Shown in pieces: positions 10,507-22,500 of a DNA stretch of 64,000 nt. The translations under genes were made by a program, and so were the position numbers. How positions within the stretch are numbered: the stretch's first letter is position 1; every line of letters begins with the position of its first letter. The stretch is taken from positions 5,084,001 to 5,148,000 of the forward strand of contig OW051495.1 of the NCBI GenBank assembly GCA_932521035.1, read 5' to 3'. The stretch is from Oscheius dolichura (taxonomy: Eukaryota > Nematoda > Chromadorea > Rhabditida > Rhabditidae). A model generated the notes under the pieces. The model worked only from the letters and a program-made list of their open reading frames with translations, was not told where the DNA came from and ran no database searches.

Positions 10507-12066
10507 GGTGCAGGTGATCGGACTACTGAACTGAAAATACAGGGGCATCCTGCTTTTTATATTTCTAAACATCAAGGAACTGCAAAAACACCAACTCTAA
10601 TCAAAACCACTGGACGATCTATGGCGATCAAGTGTAAGTTTGTTGGGCCTATTAGATGAAGACTTATATTCTCGAGTTAGAAAATAAGATTTATTTTCTA
10701 AATAATAAACCCGATCATTGACAAAAAAAACTATACTCATCATCGCGATGTCATAGAGTGGAGGGATGACCCGTGAAGCACAAGGTGTGATACGTTGTCA
10801 TTGTTGACCCGGAGTAGAGCCTGAAACGTTTTCGTGTTTTTACCATTTCAACGATGATGTTCAAAAATGCGAGTCAGTTGAACCCTATTTACACATTCCA
10901 ACGAAGTATAGAAATAATAAAAAGGAGACGAACCCTATAAGGATCCTCCTGATCTGGGGATGCTACCATCGAGGTGGTCTTCGGTGGGACTGGAAGCGCT
11001 TGCCTAAATTCGTATAAAAAGCCACACCCAGTGAACATGCCAACAATCTTTCTGACATCACTACGCCAACAATAAGATTTCAAGTTTGAGGTTTATGACG
11101 TGATGCGAAAGACGGTTGATGTGATAATAAAAAAAACCCACTGGTGCTGTGGTTTGCCGCCCAGGAATCTCTCAGAAATGGATCTCTTCAAACTGCGGAA
11201 GGGCTTTGGAAACATTCCTGAAATCTCCGGGGTGAGGAAGGGCTGCTACAACTGAAAGAGAAAGCAAATACAGCGACTTTTTGGAGTCTTCGGTGCAGAT
11301 AACATTGCCAAACTACAGGACATTCTCGAGATAAAGAAGCAAAGATTGGCAGGAGGTGAAAGGGGACAAAGTAGGAGTGGTCAAAGACGGACAGTCGTAA
11401 TCAAATTAGCAGGGGAAGGGGGAAACCGTGCTGCTAACGGGTGAGTCAGAGGCTGTTTGTTCGGGGAAGAAGCAGAAAAGTTGGCGAGAAACGCCTGATC
11501 GGTCAGGGCGGACAGACGGGGAAAGAACTCGCGATAGGGCATTATTCGACGATTTCACGGGGAGGAGCAACGGGGTGAATCTCCTTGGAGAGAAGGCGGA
11601 CGGTGGAAGTCGACGATAACGATCGGGGAATGCCGGGAATGGGCCGGGGGATATTCTCTGGAAAACTGGAAGGGGGCAGGCTGGAGGGTTTTGGCAGATG
11701 ATGCCGGGTAAGTGGCGTGGAGATCCCCGCTCTGTTGACAAGAGGGGGCACCGGCAGTAGGGAGGGAATAGAAGTGGGGCCATGGATACCTGCCGGCCGA
11801 CGGACAGGCGCACCCGTCCTCCGCCGTCCGTTTCTCATGCACCGGGAGCCTCTTTCATGACGCACGCCCCTTCGGATAGTCTCAGAAAGTTGCCCTATCT
11901 GATTATTTCAAAGTACGGTAGCGCGACTGCGTACAGCAGCCGCCGACCCACTCCAATCTCCCGCTGCCCCCTCCACATTATTAGTAATCTACCGTATCCT
12001 CTCCCTTTCCACACCTCGTCCCATATTTGCCTCGTCTTTTTTCTTCCCGAAAAGCCATTTCTCTCT

Positions 12067-12075
12067 CATTTCCAG
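12067..12075 (+). promoter_or_regulatory. Splice-acceptor-like site just upstream of the TGF-beta receptor start
   Basis: A pyrimidine-rich run ending in TTTCCAG closes at 12075, ten bases before the ATG at 12086. It is a good candidate for a spliced-leader acceptor or the end of a 5'-UTR intron. It also supports this start over the long overlapping ORF in another frame. Confidence 0.4.
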
Positions 12076-12085
12076 ACATGCAACA

Positions 12086-14584
12086 ATGTATTTCCTATAT
12101 CACGTGACCGTATTCTCTGGATTGTTGCTAGTCACCGGCCAAGAAGAAGGAGGCCTCGCCATCCCAGAGGAGGCCGTGGGCCGTCCGGCCTTGCCCAAGA
12201 TCCAGTAAGTATTCCATCCATTTCTTTCTCTGAATATGAGTGTCCGTTTATTTCAAAAGGGGCTCCTCCTTATCAGCCAAATGTTTGTCTCGTCATTGTC
12301 CAATCAATTCCTCCGATGCCATCCGGGTGGTCCGTGTCGGATAACCTTCACCGCGACCAGATGCGCGCCATTCCGGCGCCAGCGGGTAATTTAAAAAGTT
12401 TCAGGCCTCAACCGGACTGGGATAATGTTTGTTTTTGTTCTTACGGGGAGCCGATCTGTGAGCCGGGTCAGACGTGTCGCAAGGAAACCATGGCCGCCTG
12501 TTTCCACGCCATGAAAGAGGTCGGCTCCGGCCGGGCACGGTCAGCCTCCCGTTTAGGTATATAACAAGACGAGCCGCCAGATGGAGACACACCACGACTT
12601 CGGCTGCGCCACCCTCGAGGCTGGCAGCCATGGCTCCTATTTTACCGTAAGTGGTAATAAGACAGCCGCCAGTCCATCCAGTGCAAATCGTACCTGACGC
12701 CCCAAGTGCCCCCGAAGAGCATCGCCTGCTGCTACGAGGGCCACCTCTGCAACATGAACATCACCCCGCCGCCCTATGTGAATGCCAAGGAGTGGGAAGA
12801 ACGTGGGTGGCTGGCCTAGAGAGAGCAAAGGGATATTTCAGGGAATTGGGAGCCGATGGGAGGCGGTTCTTGGTGGCCGGTCGTTCTCATCCTGGTCTTC
12901 TTCATCGCCGGGTCTCTCGGATTGTACGTAGGATACCACAAATGCAGACAGAGTAGGAAGGAGACATCACACAACTGGGAGCCATTTCCAGATAGATCCA
13001 CCGAGAAGGCCACGGTTTCATCGGAATCGGAGGACCTGCTCGACTTTGACTCGGGGTAAGTTCTAATCTTTGACTTAGAGGAAGTGCTACTTTAGAAGCG
13101 GGTCGGGCTCGAAGGCCCTCAACCAGCGGACAGTGGCACAGAACCTCGAAATCCTGGAGACGATCGGACGCGGCCGATACGGGGACGTGCGGAAGGCACT
13201 GTACAAGGGCAGTCTGGTGGCCGTGAAGACATTCTATACTACGGATGAGGAGAGCTGGAAGAACGAGCGGGACATCTACCAGACGACCATGCTCAACCAC
13301 AAGAACATCCTCCGTAGGGTCTATTTGGTACGGGAGGACGGGGAGCCTTTCAGAGTACGTGGCCGCCGACATCTGCAGCGATGACTCCATCACCCACATG
13401 CTACTCATCGCGGACTTCCACGAGCTCGGCTCCCTCTGCGACTACCTCCGGAGGGACAGCGCCCTCACCGTCCAGGAGGTCTGCCCGCTGTCCTCTGCCT
13501 TCAATCCCCCCTTCTCATTAGGCACTCGATCTGGCGCACTCAACCATCTGTGGAATCGAGCACCTACACAGTTCGCTCCAGGGAACGGGCAGTCTCCGGA
13601 AGCCCGAAATAGCCCACAGGGACATCAAGTCGAAGAACATCATAGTCAAGAGGGAGGGCGTCTGCTGCATAGCCGACTTCGGGCTGGCCGTCAGATTGTG
13701 AGTCCTCTCTGTCCCTCCGTGACGTTGTTTTCAGTGACGGGGGCCGGCTGATCCCCGAGCGAGTGAATGTCCAGGTGGGCACGAAGCGCTACATGGCTCC
13801 CGAAGTGCTCTCGCGCTCCCTGCAGCCGGGCGACTTCCTCCAGTTCAAAATGTCCGACATGTACAGCTACGCCCTCGTCGTCTGGGAGATCCTGAGACGG
13901 GTCGAGTGGCAGGACACGGTGTTCCTGATGGAGGCCACCCAGGAGAGATCTGCTACCGACAGCGGCTATAACGAGAGCTCCGAGAAGGCCGTCTCTCCAC
14001 GCATACAGCACATGCAGAAACCCAGCTTAAACTTGGTGAACAGACCCTGAAATTAGCGGACGCGGTGTGTTTTCAGAGCACCAAGGCCAAGCCATATGTG
14101 CCGCCATTTGAGGGGATGGTAGACAACGACCCGGCCCTGGAGGAGATGAAGCGGGTGGTCTGCGACGAGAACAGAAGGCCACCCATAGAGAAGGCCTGGA
14201 GAGAAGCTGATGTGACCCTTGCATTCCTTGTTTCAAACAGAGACGGTTCAGAGTCCCCTCCAACGTCTCACCCAGCTGATGGAGGAATGCTGGAGCATGT
14301 CGCCCTCCTGTCGCCACACCGCCCTCAAGATTAAAATGGAGCTGACCAAGATAATCGCCAGTCAACGGGAGGCCCAGCCCCGCCCGGAGCCGCCTCCCTT
14401 GGTGACCTGTGTCGACGAGAGGATGCCCGAGGAGGCGCCCCTCCCGCCCCCGCCTAACACCCCCTCCTCCCAGTATCCCCAGTCACTGCCCAAATTTGGC
14501 TCCCAGAATGCCGTCAGTTCAGACAGCGGAATGAAGGAGTCCAGCTCCCAAAACGAGCGGGTGGTCCTCGTAGAGGGCCCGTAG
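12086..14584 (+). CDS. TGF-beta superfamily type I receptor serine/threonine kinase
   Basis: The start at 12086 begins a signal peptide ([18 protein letters not shown]). The ectodomain has [16 protein letters not shown] and the terminal CC...LCN pattern ([12 protein letters not shown]) of TGF-beta receptors. The membrane segment is [20 protein letters not shown]. The GS box ([18 protein letters not shown]) marks it as type I. The kinase has [18 protein letters not shown], catalytic [16 protein letters not shown] and [11 protein letters not shown], and ends [15 protein letters not shown]. Oddities: about 40-50 extra residues after [10 protein letters not shown], before the YVPPFEG motif, and a Pro/Ser-rich tail of about 75 residues beyond the kinase where most type I receptors stop. 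Introns are short. It could be a SMA-6- or DAF-1-like receptor; I cannot decide which. AATAAA follows at about 14653. Confidence 0.9.
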
Positions 14585-14955
14585 CCATATCCAGTGTACT
14601 CCCAGTCATTTGTCGAATCTCAGCCATCCTTTCCCGTAACCTCCTTCTTCGAAATAAACAATAATAATGATTGCCCAAACTTGTAAGTATCCGGGTCTGT
14701 GTTGTGTCGAGCCTTGCGCTTGAAGACCGGCCTCAGCGGAACCGGTAGCCGAATTAACTAAAGACGCTCCAAACTGTTTTCTGGATAATAGCCGAGGGAA
14801 GAACGAATTGGCTGGGGACGGGAAATCGGCCATGGGTGACCAAAATAGAAGAGGTGTTCGAACCCGTCACATCATTCCATTGGTCATCGGCACTCGGGAG
14901 ACTGTAGACACACTCGAGGGAAATGTTTATTGGAGATGGTTCAAGGCTGCGTCTT

Positions 14956-16183
14956 CTATCGTCGAGTACCGTCCTCGAAGAAGACGCCTCCGTCAATTGC
15001 GCAATATTTTGGACAGATTCCGCGTTCTCCGGGCTGGCCAGGCGGGCCAGCGGGGCCAGGAGCACCTGTAATTTTGTAGTGTTAGATTTCTGGCAGAGAC
15101 GCATACCGGGATTGCCATCCTGTCCAGGTTGCCCGTCGGGGCCGGGAGGTCCTTTCGGTCCGGGCTGGCCTGAAATTTTCGGGATGTAAACAACTACTGT
15201 CAGGGCAAAATTACCAGGTATTCCATCTGCTCCGGAATTTCCGGGGGGTCCTGGAGGTCCCTGTGGACCCGGCTCGCCTGCCGGCCCTGGCTCTCCGGGT
15301 ACAAGCGGCTCACTCTGAAAATTAAAATGTATATGGTGAACAATTTCAGAAACTAGCCTGCGCTGGGATACCGGGCTCTCCAGGAGATCCAGGAGCTCCT
15401 GGGTTGCCGGGTGGTCCGGGAGGCCCTTTGGGTCCGGGCTCGCCTGAAATTGTAATTAGATGGTGTTGAAAGGGACAACCAACCTGGTGGGCTGTCCTGG
15501 CCGGGCTGGCCGGGCTGACCTGGCGGTCCGGGATCACCGGGGGCACCTAGAAAATGGAAGGGTCACAAGTTTTTCTCGAGGGATTTACCAGGGGATCCGG
15601 GAGGTCCGGGTGGTCCCTGAGGACAGGGCTTGCAGGGGGGAGGAGTTATCGGCTCGCCTGTAAATGTATAATTACCCCCCATATTTGCCCATCCTCACAT
15701 GGCTGTTGTGGTGGTCTGCCAGGGTTACCTGGTAGTCCCGGAGCCCCGGGCTTACCGGGACGGCCGGGTTTGCCAGGAGTACCAGCTGGGCCTGGGGGTC
15801 CTAGATTGGGGTTATTGTCGGCTCATACAGCCAACAAACCTGGGAGACAACACGAGTCGCAGGAGCCCTGAGACGCTGCTCCTACGACGCCGGCGTCGGC
15901 GTATCCGGCCTGACGGGCCGTGCGGTTGGCCGTGGGGATGCTCTTGAGGGTGTGCACCTCTGACCAGATATCCTTGGCTGCTCCCTATTTCCTCTTTATA
16001 GCGGAAATTCAGTGCTCAAACCTTGCAGTAGGAGATCTCGTTGTGCATGCTTCTCTTCACATGGTGGACATAGTTGTAGACCATCGGGAGGGTGATGCAG
16101 ACGCTGAGGACGGCTACCACGGAGAAGGTGACGGCCGAGTAGGCTACGAAGCGGTATGCTTTGATACGTGTCTCCAGCTCCAT
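14956..16183 (-). CDS. Nematode cuticle collagen
   Basis: This is a secreted structural collagen of the nematode cuticle. It starts at 16183 with [18 protein letters not shown] and a hydrophobic N-terminal domain ([19 protein letters not shown]). A Cys-containing NC segment follows ([12 protein letters not shown]), then Gly-X-Y blocks split by short interruptions. Examples are [46 protein letters not shown] and [13 protein letters not shown]. The last exon encodes the typical C-terminus [20 protein letters not shown] plus one Arg. Cysteine pairs flank the triple-helix blocks, as in this family. There are about nine exons; introns are short and tend to fall within or next to Gly-X-Y blocks. 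A TATA box lies 42-50 nt upstream of the ATG. AATAAA on this strand lies about 25 nt past the stop. Confidence 0.92.
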
Positions 16184-16224
16184 CGGGACAGAGGCAGGAG
16201 GGCACCCGGTTGCGAGGAGACCCC

Positions 16225-16233
16225 AATTTATAG
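16225..16233 (-). promoter_or_regulatory. TATA box of the cuticle collagen gene
   Basis: On the minus strand the sequence reads CTATAAATT, 42-50 nt before the collagen start codon at 16183. Nematode collagen genes commonly have a TATA box and a very short 5' UTR, which fits this spacing. Confidence 0.6.
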
Positions 16234-17015
16234 GCGGCCACGGCGGCTACCGGTTGAGGGCTGCTGCTTTTTGAGAAAAACCCGAAACTCTCGTTCGTAC
16301 TGTCCTCCGTTTTGTTGTCGCGGTCATCTTGGCTCGTCCCTTTCCTCCTAGTATCCCTAGTCTCATCCTCTCGGGCTACATCCCCCCTCCAGAATCAGTG
16401 GAAGTGTCTTCCTGTCTCCCGTCCTCCGGTCGACTATAGTCTCCCAACTGGCTACGCGAAAATGAGGGTAGCAAACTACCGTGCAATTTGAATGTGAAAC
16501 TGGTTGTGTGCCGGCCAAGAGGCCAGCCAAGGACGAGCTGTTTCACCCTCACTTGAGGCGGACGGGGGTCGCAATTGTTCGGGACATACACCCTCATCCC
16601 TCTACCGATATCTGTGGGGGATATTCGCATCTGACATGAATGTATCAAAGAGAGAATAGCTGTGCTCATCTCGGAAATGTTCCCTAATGAAGTCGTCGTC
16701 TCTTTGTCCTCCTAGAGGCATAATCGCGCCGGGATGGAAAGCGACAGCTGGGACGCGTCGCGGGTCGCGTTGCGGCGGACTTCGATTTTGTTTGGCGTTG
16801 AGTGATTGAAAGTGAGTTATTCTTTTTTATCTTTGAGTAGTCTTCCGGGGTTCTCGTAGTGCTTGTGACAAATCTCCTTATCTCTAGGGCACTCTAGCAT
16901 CTTTCTACTCCTAGGCGAAGAATCTCTTTAGGTTATCTCGTGGGTAGCCCTAAGGTCTTTTCGTGTGCGTAACTAGCAACCAAAGTAGGCTAGGTCATCT
17001 CCACTAAGAAGTATC
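16234..17015. other. Shared upstream region between divergent collagen and hnRNP genes
   Basis: There are about 780 bp with no supported coding sequence. Two divergent promoters must lie here: the collagen TATA box at its left edge, and the hnRNP promoter, for which no clear TATA was seen, at the right. A pyrimidine-rich stretch is present from about 16820 to 16960. Confidence 0.5.
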
Positions 17016-18398
<1,383 letters not shown>

Positions 18399-18615
18399 TT
18401 TATATTATCCGATCAATGTAATTAGCAGTCAAATATTATGATTCTCATAATTCTATGTCGTGTTACCAAACGATCTTCGCACTGGTTATTTATTTTTTTT
18501 TGTTATGAATATTCGAAAATTCATATGTTTTCCTTGTTTGTCGTTCACCTCTTCTGAACTACTTGATTTAGCCAAAGCCGTAATAAAGTAGTCGTTAGAA
18601 ATATATAGCTAAATA

Positions 18616-19432
18616 ATGGCAGATCGGATGTTTGGACTTATAGCAGCTGGTCGGCAGGTGTGATCGTCTTTTTTCTCAAAAAATGTCTCATTTTTCTAGC
18701 CAGACGTTTTCAAACAAGTAGGTGAAGCTGAATTTCTCTGTGAACTGCAAGCAGCTGAATCGGTCAATCATTTAGTGGTCTTTATGACAGGAGTGGAAGC
18801 ATTTCCAGATGGACTAGGGGCATCAGGTTTACAGCCCAATTTTACCACATAATGTTTACAGTTTATGTATGCTGGCAAATGAGCGGTGAAACCAGCAGTT
18901 GGAATTATTTGGGAGCAATTTCTAACGGAAAACCCAGTGCAATATTTAAAATATCGCAGGTATACGTTTATTAGATTTTTGCTTACCTGATACAGATTGT
19001 GCGTGCTGGAGGAAAGAGCTCGACACTCTTTGGTGGAAATGCTTACACATCAGGAACCCATGGAACAGCTCAAGTAGGAATAAAAGTTGAGCCATTGAAC
19101 ATAATTGAAAGCCTAGAAGCGGAGTCATCTTCAAAAGCTACAAATCAGGTAGTTTTTATAAAATTTTATTGTTTTATAACAATTTTTAGTCAACCTTAGC
19201 CGAATTTGCCGATAAACTTGTACAGAATCTTGTAAACTACTCTCAGTCGTACACCGTACGTCTACCTAAACCTGATGGCTCCGGTATATCTAACAATAAA
19301 TGCTAAACATTATGGTTTATTTCAGGTTTTGCTGATTACATTCCAATTAATGCTCTTCAAGAATGGGTCAATATTTTTTCACGGCGCTTCAAACAAAATC
19401 CATATTTTTGGAAGACTCTGGGAAACGCGTAA
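18616..19432 (+). CDS. HIKESHI: Hikeshi (OPI10 family), Hsp70 nuclear import carrier
   Basis: Hikeshi carries Hsp70 into the nucleus during heat stress. It starts MADRMFGLIAAGRQ at 18616. The FGxLVAGR-like start, FLCELQAAESVNHLVVFMTG, FPDGLGAS and ISNGKPSAIFKI are all family hallmarks. The C-terminal domain has FADKLVQNLVNYSQS and ends with the conserved WVNIFSRRFKQNPYFWKT followed by LGNA. About six exons have introns of 40-70 nt. It lies 217 nt after the hnRNP stop and 135 nt before the CPSF1 start, all on the same strand. That spacing suggests co-transcription with one or both neighbours. Length (about 200 residues) is normal for the family. Confidence 0.92.
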
Positions 19433-19567
19433 TTTGATTATAATATTATGTTTATAAGTGAAGTGTACTGATATAAATTTTGCATCTTTATAAGTCTTGT
19501 TTTGGCGATTTAGTAAATTCTGTGACCTATCGACTTGTGATCATCTGCTTCAGATAGGACTTATTAG

Positions 19568-22500
19568 ATGTATTCACTTATACATGAGACAGACGATTCT
19601 ACCACAGTAAACTTTAGTGCTTATGGAAAGTTTGTTCCGGGAACAACTCGAGGTTAGGAATCTACTTATACTTTCATATTTTTTTAAAAAATTTTTAGGA
19701 AACCAATTAATAACTATTGGTGGTAAGTATATGCGGATTTTTCGAACAAATCCCTATGCTATGGTACCTTTGGATGAGGATTCGGAAGAATGGGAACAGA
19801 AAACCAAATTGGAATGTATGTTCAGTTTTCGGCTTTTGTCTAGCCCTGTTTCCGTAGCTCAAGCAAATATACCTAGTAAGCTCTAAGTGTTATCATTCAA
19901 GATGATTCAGTGTACCCTGATGCCGAATGTCTTTTATTAGCTTTTGAAGAAGCCAAATTGTCGATTGTGGCCGTTGATAGCAGGACAAGGAGCCTTAAAA
20001 CAATATCTCTACACTCATATGATGATGAATATCTTCGTGGTGGCAACACTAAAAACTTCCCTTCTCCCCTGATTAGGGTTAGGATTTTGCTGATAATTGA
20101 CCAGCGTTTCAGGTTGATCCACTCAGTCGTTGTGCTGCTATGCTGGTCTATGGAAAACATCTAGCAGTACTTCCATTTACAGAAAATCAACAACAAATAA
20201 AAAGTTTTATCGTTTCTCTAAAACAAATAGATGCAAGGTAAGCATTGCTTACTAGTTTTCAAGTTTTTAGATTGGATAATATTGTTGATATGACATTTTT
20301 GGAAGGTTATTATGAACCAACAATATTATTTCTATATGAACCACTACAAACCACAGCAGGAAGGTATTTATTTTTCTTTTGCACAATTGTACATTCTGTT
20401 AAGAGCTTCCATTCGATACGATACAATGGCTATAATGGGAGTATCGCTAAATACCTTAGATAAACAAACAGCGGTTGTATGGCAAATTGGTAATCTCCCC
20501 ATGGATGGATACCTGTACGTGTTTTTTGATTGTACATATGTTCTATCGCACTTTTAAGGCTTTGTTCTATTCCCAAACCTATTGGAGGAGCTGTAGTAAT
20601 AGGACTAAATGATATAATATACATTAATCAGGCAGTTCCACCCTGTGGAATAGTCTTGAATAGCTGTTATGACAATTTCACTAAATTCCCTCTTAAGGTG
20701 GGAATTATCTGTCACTCACGATGGGAGACTTTATTATTTTTCAGGATTTAAAGTTTTTGGCGACAACGTTGGAGTCGGCGTGTGCGGAGTATATTTCACA
20801 TCACAGTACTTCGGGGAAAATATTTCTCGGAACCAATAGTGGAAAACTCATGTTACTTTCTCTTCATACTGATTCTTCAAACACCGTGAAGTCTTTATCA
20901 CTGATGGAATTGTCAGGTAATTCGTACTAAAATAAGAATTCTTTTTTTACTAGATATTTCGACCCCATACTGCCTCAAACAATGTGCCCCAGGGCATCTT
21001 TTCATAGGTTCCAGACTAGGGGACTCTCAGCTTCTGCAATTTAGTGCTTCATTCACAGGTAGACTTGCTGATATTTATAATTTCTCCGGTTTTAGAACAA
21101 AACGGACACTCAGAGGAAAAAAGACAAAAAAACGCCGACTATCATATGGATGATGAGGATCTTGAATTATATGGAGATGCGGAGGAGGCCGAAGTTGAAT
21201 ATAATGTTGAGCAAGTTGAAGTAAACTGGACCATCACAGAGCTTGATAAACTCTTAAATATCGCTCCAATAAAATGTCTCACCGCGGGAGCATCTCAAGA
21301 TCTCAGCCTTTTTCTACACGATAAGCGGAGGATCGATCCTGTTTTTGAAATGGCATGTCTTTAAAAGAGTATTATTTTCGATTTTAGGTTGGTGGTTGTG
21401 GGCATGGCAAAGAAGGCGCTTTATGCATATTACAACGAAGTATTCGTCCTGACGTGCTCACCAGCTCCAAGTTAGATGATGCCCGTCAGATGTGGACCGT
21501 TGGACAGCATGAAAATGGAAATCACAAGTTCTTAGTAGTGCAACATCATTATAAACATTTTTAGATATCTGATAGTTTCTCGTCAACGTTCAACTCTTAT
21601 TCTTGAAGTTGGCGAAGATATGATTGAATTAGAAGACCCAATATTTATTACTTGCGAATCTACGGTTGCAGCTGGGGAGTTAGCAGACGGAGCTCTAGTA
21701 GTTCAAGTATGACCATATTTTAGTTAGTATATTTAAGTTTAGGTTACTTCAATGAGTTTATGCCTTGTAGCAGATGATAAGAAATTGCAAGAAATACAGT
21801 TAAATACAAATTTCCCAGTTGTAGCAGCTTCTATTGTGGATCCGTATGTTGCGTTATTAACACAACATGGAAAGCTTATACTTTTCGAAATTGCAGTGTC
21901 ACCTGAAGTTCACCTAAAAGTATGTATTTGTGTTGCTATATCACCCTTAAGGAATTGGATTTAAAATCATTAGAGAACAGTGTTGGTCTAACTAGTGCTT
22001 CTGTTTATAAGGATCTCAGCGGACTACTCACATACGCCTCGCGAAAAGACGCTTTTGTGGAGTATAACAGACGAATAAATGTAGAGAACATTTGTTAGAG
22101 TTAGTTGAACGTTTTAGGGGGATGCTCACAACGAAGAAACGGAGCTTTATAGCGGTGCTGCTGACGATGAAGACGTTCTTTTGTATGGATCATCACAGAA
22201 AGAAAGAAGGCGACCTGGAGGTATCATAACATCCGTGTTATTTATAGTTATTTAGTTTTTGAACAAAGTAGAAAACGAAAAAGAGGAGCTGTTGCAATTG
22301 CAACCACCGGTGGGGAGGAATCAGACGCAGTAAATCCGAATGAAAGTAAGCTTAAAATGTTCTCCTTTAGTGTTTATCATCATTTAGTGACGCCGATTTA
22401 TTTTCTGCTTATTGCTCGAGAAACCGGCAAGATCATTATATACTCGCTTCCAGATATGAGAGTAGTTTTCCAGGTAAAATTAAAATGAATACTGTCAACA

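Larger units (their letters stand above)
9764..12085. other. Gene-poor stretch between the LIM gene and the TGF-beta receptor
   Basis: No gene could be supported in these 2.3 kb. Short ORFs on both strands (for example 10889-11083 minus, and several around 11406-11865) match nothing I recognise and overlap one another. One plus-strand piece, from an ATG at 11178 to a possible donor at 11232 and again about 11280-11440, has protein-like composition (FGVFGADNIAKLQDILEIKK) and might be an unrecognised exon. An inverted repeat lies at 10422-10506. The first half is AT-rich and the last kilobase GC-rich. Confidence 0.5.

Noticed and set aside
11782..12564. 260-codon plus-strand ORF overlapping the TGF-beta receptor start
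   Set aside because: It is in a different frame from the signal-peptide and ectodomain exons, and reads through two good introns. No family resemblance.
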